A stretch of 6,094 nucleotides of DNA from positions 1-6,094 of the forward strand of contig CAYPGE010000500.1 in assembly GCA_964409865.1 (NCBI GenBank), in the 5' to 3' direction. The notes beneath the pieces are model-generated. The model did no database searches, was not told the origin of the DNA, and saw only the letters and a list, made by a program, of their open reading frames with translations. The stretch's first letter is position 1. Every line of letters starts with the position of its first letter. This stretch comes from Anammoximicrobium sp964409865. GTDB lineage: Bacteria > Planctomycetota > Planctomycetia > Pirellulales > Pirellulaceae. Positions 5,138 to 6,094 of the stretch are shown piece by piece. The position numbers were made by a program, and so were the translations under genes.

Positions 5138-6094
5138 TCAATCGGGATACGTGTTTCTCCACGGCGCGCGGTAGGTCAGGCCGAGGTTCAGAATCCGCTG
5201 CAGCAGACTCTCGTAGGACACCCCGCCGGTTTCGGCCGACTCGGCGAAATCCTCGCCGTAAGCCAGGTTGGGGTTGGCGTTGGCCTCCAGCACGTAGGCC
5301 TGCCCGTCGGCGCTCATCCGCAGATCGATGCGGGCGTAGCCGCTCAGGTGCAACTCGCGATAGACCCGCTTGCACAGAGCGGAGATGTTGGTGGCCAGTG
5401 CCGCGGGCAAGTCCTCTGCCGCCTTGGTCGTGATGCCGTATTTTTGCTGGTATTTGCGGTCCCACTTGACCTTGGCCGTGGCGATCTTGGCCACGTCATC
5501 CGGCAAGCCGCTGAACACCATTTCCCAGATGGGAAAGGTCTGCAGACGCTGATTGCCGATGACTCCTACGTACAGTTCCCGTCCCTCGATGTACTCTTCG
5601 ACCAGCGCGTCGGAGGCCACGCGCTGGTGAACAAAGGCGATCCGTTCGGCCAACGCATCGCGGTCCCGCACGACCGAAGCTTGAGCGATGCCCAGCGAGG
5701 CATCTTCGGCCACGGACTTGACGATCAGGGGGAACTGCAGCTGCGCCATTCGCTGGATGCTGCGGCCTCGAGGAACGACCGCGAACCGGGGTGTCGAGAT
5801 GCGGTGGAAGCGGAGGATCTTCTTGCTGAGCGCCTTGTCGCGGGACAGCAGCAGGCCACGGGGATTGCAGCCGGTATAGGGCTGCCGCATCAGTTCCAGG
5901 TACGTCACGATCGCCCCGTCGTAGACGCCCAGGCCGTGGAACTCCTCCAGCAACATAAAGGCGATCTGGGGCCGGCCCTCCACGATGGCCCGGCGAATCG
6001 GGCCGAGATCGTCAAAGACGCCGATCACCCGGACTTCGTGGCCCATGTGGCGCAACGTGGCCGCCACGTCGAATTCGACCTTCCAACGGTCGAT
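5138..6094 (-). CDS. D-Ala-D-Ala ligase-like ATP-grasp protein, 5' end outside the window
   Basis: ATP-dependent carboxylate-amine ligase type fold. The frame stays open to the right edge (residues IDRWKVEFDVAATLRHMGHE from 6094), so the GTG at 6067 is not the real start; homologues of this kind have the WK-x-E-x-D segment inside the protein. 318 residues are visible and perhaps a few dozen are missing. Counted from the edge: DKALSKKIL at 86-94; ATP-binding Lys126 in PLIVKS followed by the loop EDASLGIAQ (130-138); hinge EEYIEGRELYVG (166-177); KVKWDRKYQ (208-216); and the metal-binding set Arg255, Asp257, Glu270, Asn272 in ARIDLR and EANANPNLA. All ATP-grasp residues are present, so it should be active. 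The loop EDASLGI replaces the E-G-S-S-x-G-V of true Ddl, and the block LLEEFHG...PYTGCNPRG marks a separate subfamily whose substrates are not established to my knowledge. Stop TGA at 5140-5138 lies 59 bases before the GT-C/TPR gene, so co-transcription is likely. Confidence 0.9.
   Translation of the reverse strand: MDRWKVEFDVAATLRHMGHEVRVIGVFDDLGPIRRAIVEGRPQIAFMLLEEFHGLGVYDGAIVTYLELMRQPYTGCNPRGLLLSRDKALSKKILRFHRISTPRFAVVPRGRSIQRMAQLQFPLIVKSVAEDASLGIAQASVVRDRDALAERIAFVHQRVASDALVEEYIEGRELYVGVIGNQRLQTFPIWEMVFSGLPDDVAKIATAKVKWDRKYQQKYGITTKAAEDLPAALATNISALCKRVYRELHLSGYARIDLRMSADGQAYVLEANANPNLAYGEDFAESAETGGVSYESLLQRILNLGLTYRAPWRNTYPD

Noticed and set aside
5079..5465. N-terminal extension of the GT-C/TPR protein to 854 residues
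   Set aside because: The extra residues are an off-frame reading of the ATP-grasp gene plus the heptamer array (seen as GMWIAGC and GMRDVGC), and GGAGG fits the ATG at 5078.

Overview
The window looks like chromosomal DNA from a GC-rich bacterium, most likely a planctomycete (Pirellulales-like). This is an inference from protein style: a GT-C membrane protein fused to TPRs, an ATP-grasp protein carrying the 'EEFHG...PYTGCNPRG' block, a predicted secreted coiled-coil protein, and a GGGATGT/C heptamer array between genes. No rRNA, tRNA, CRISPR array, transposase or phage gene is visible.

Layout, left to right: (1) positions 1-171 form a very long, nearly perfect inverted repeat that cuts into the 5' end of the first gene; (2) a + strand gene for an exported coiled-coil protein whose C-terminal part resembles a retropepsin-like fold without the catalytic Asp; (3) a - strand Nei-type DNA glycosylase/AP lyase, whose 3' end overlaps gene 2 tail to tail by 47 bp; (4) a divergent + strand YmdB-type metallophosphoesterase (TIGR00282 family) with one metal-ligand position changed from Asn to Asp; (5) a 78-bp convergent gap; (6) a - strand 725-residue membrane protein with a GT-C/TMTC-like N-terminal half and five contiguous TPRs plus a degenerate C-terminal extension; (7) just upstream of it on the same strand, a D-Ala-D-Ala-ligase-like ATP-grasp protein that runs off the right edge.

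Genes 6 and 7 are 59 bp apart and probably co-transcribed, ATP-grasp first. The gap is almost filled by a 7-bp tandem repeat that ends next to the Shine-Dalgarno sequence of the membrane protein. The other genes alternate in strand and are probably separate transcription units: a DNA repair enzyme and a signalling-type phosphodiesterase diverge from a 183-bp shared upstream region. No complete new multi-gene system can be argued from this window. The items most worth a second look are the foldback at the left edge, the pseudo-protease-like secreted protein, the heptamer array, and the ATP-grasp/GT-C-TPR pair.
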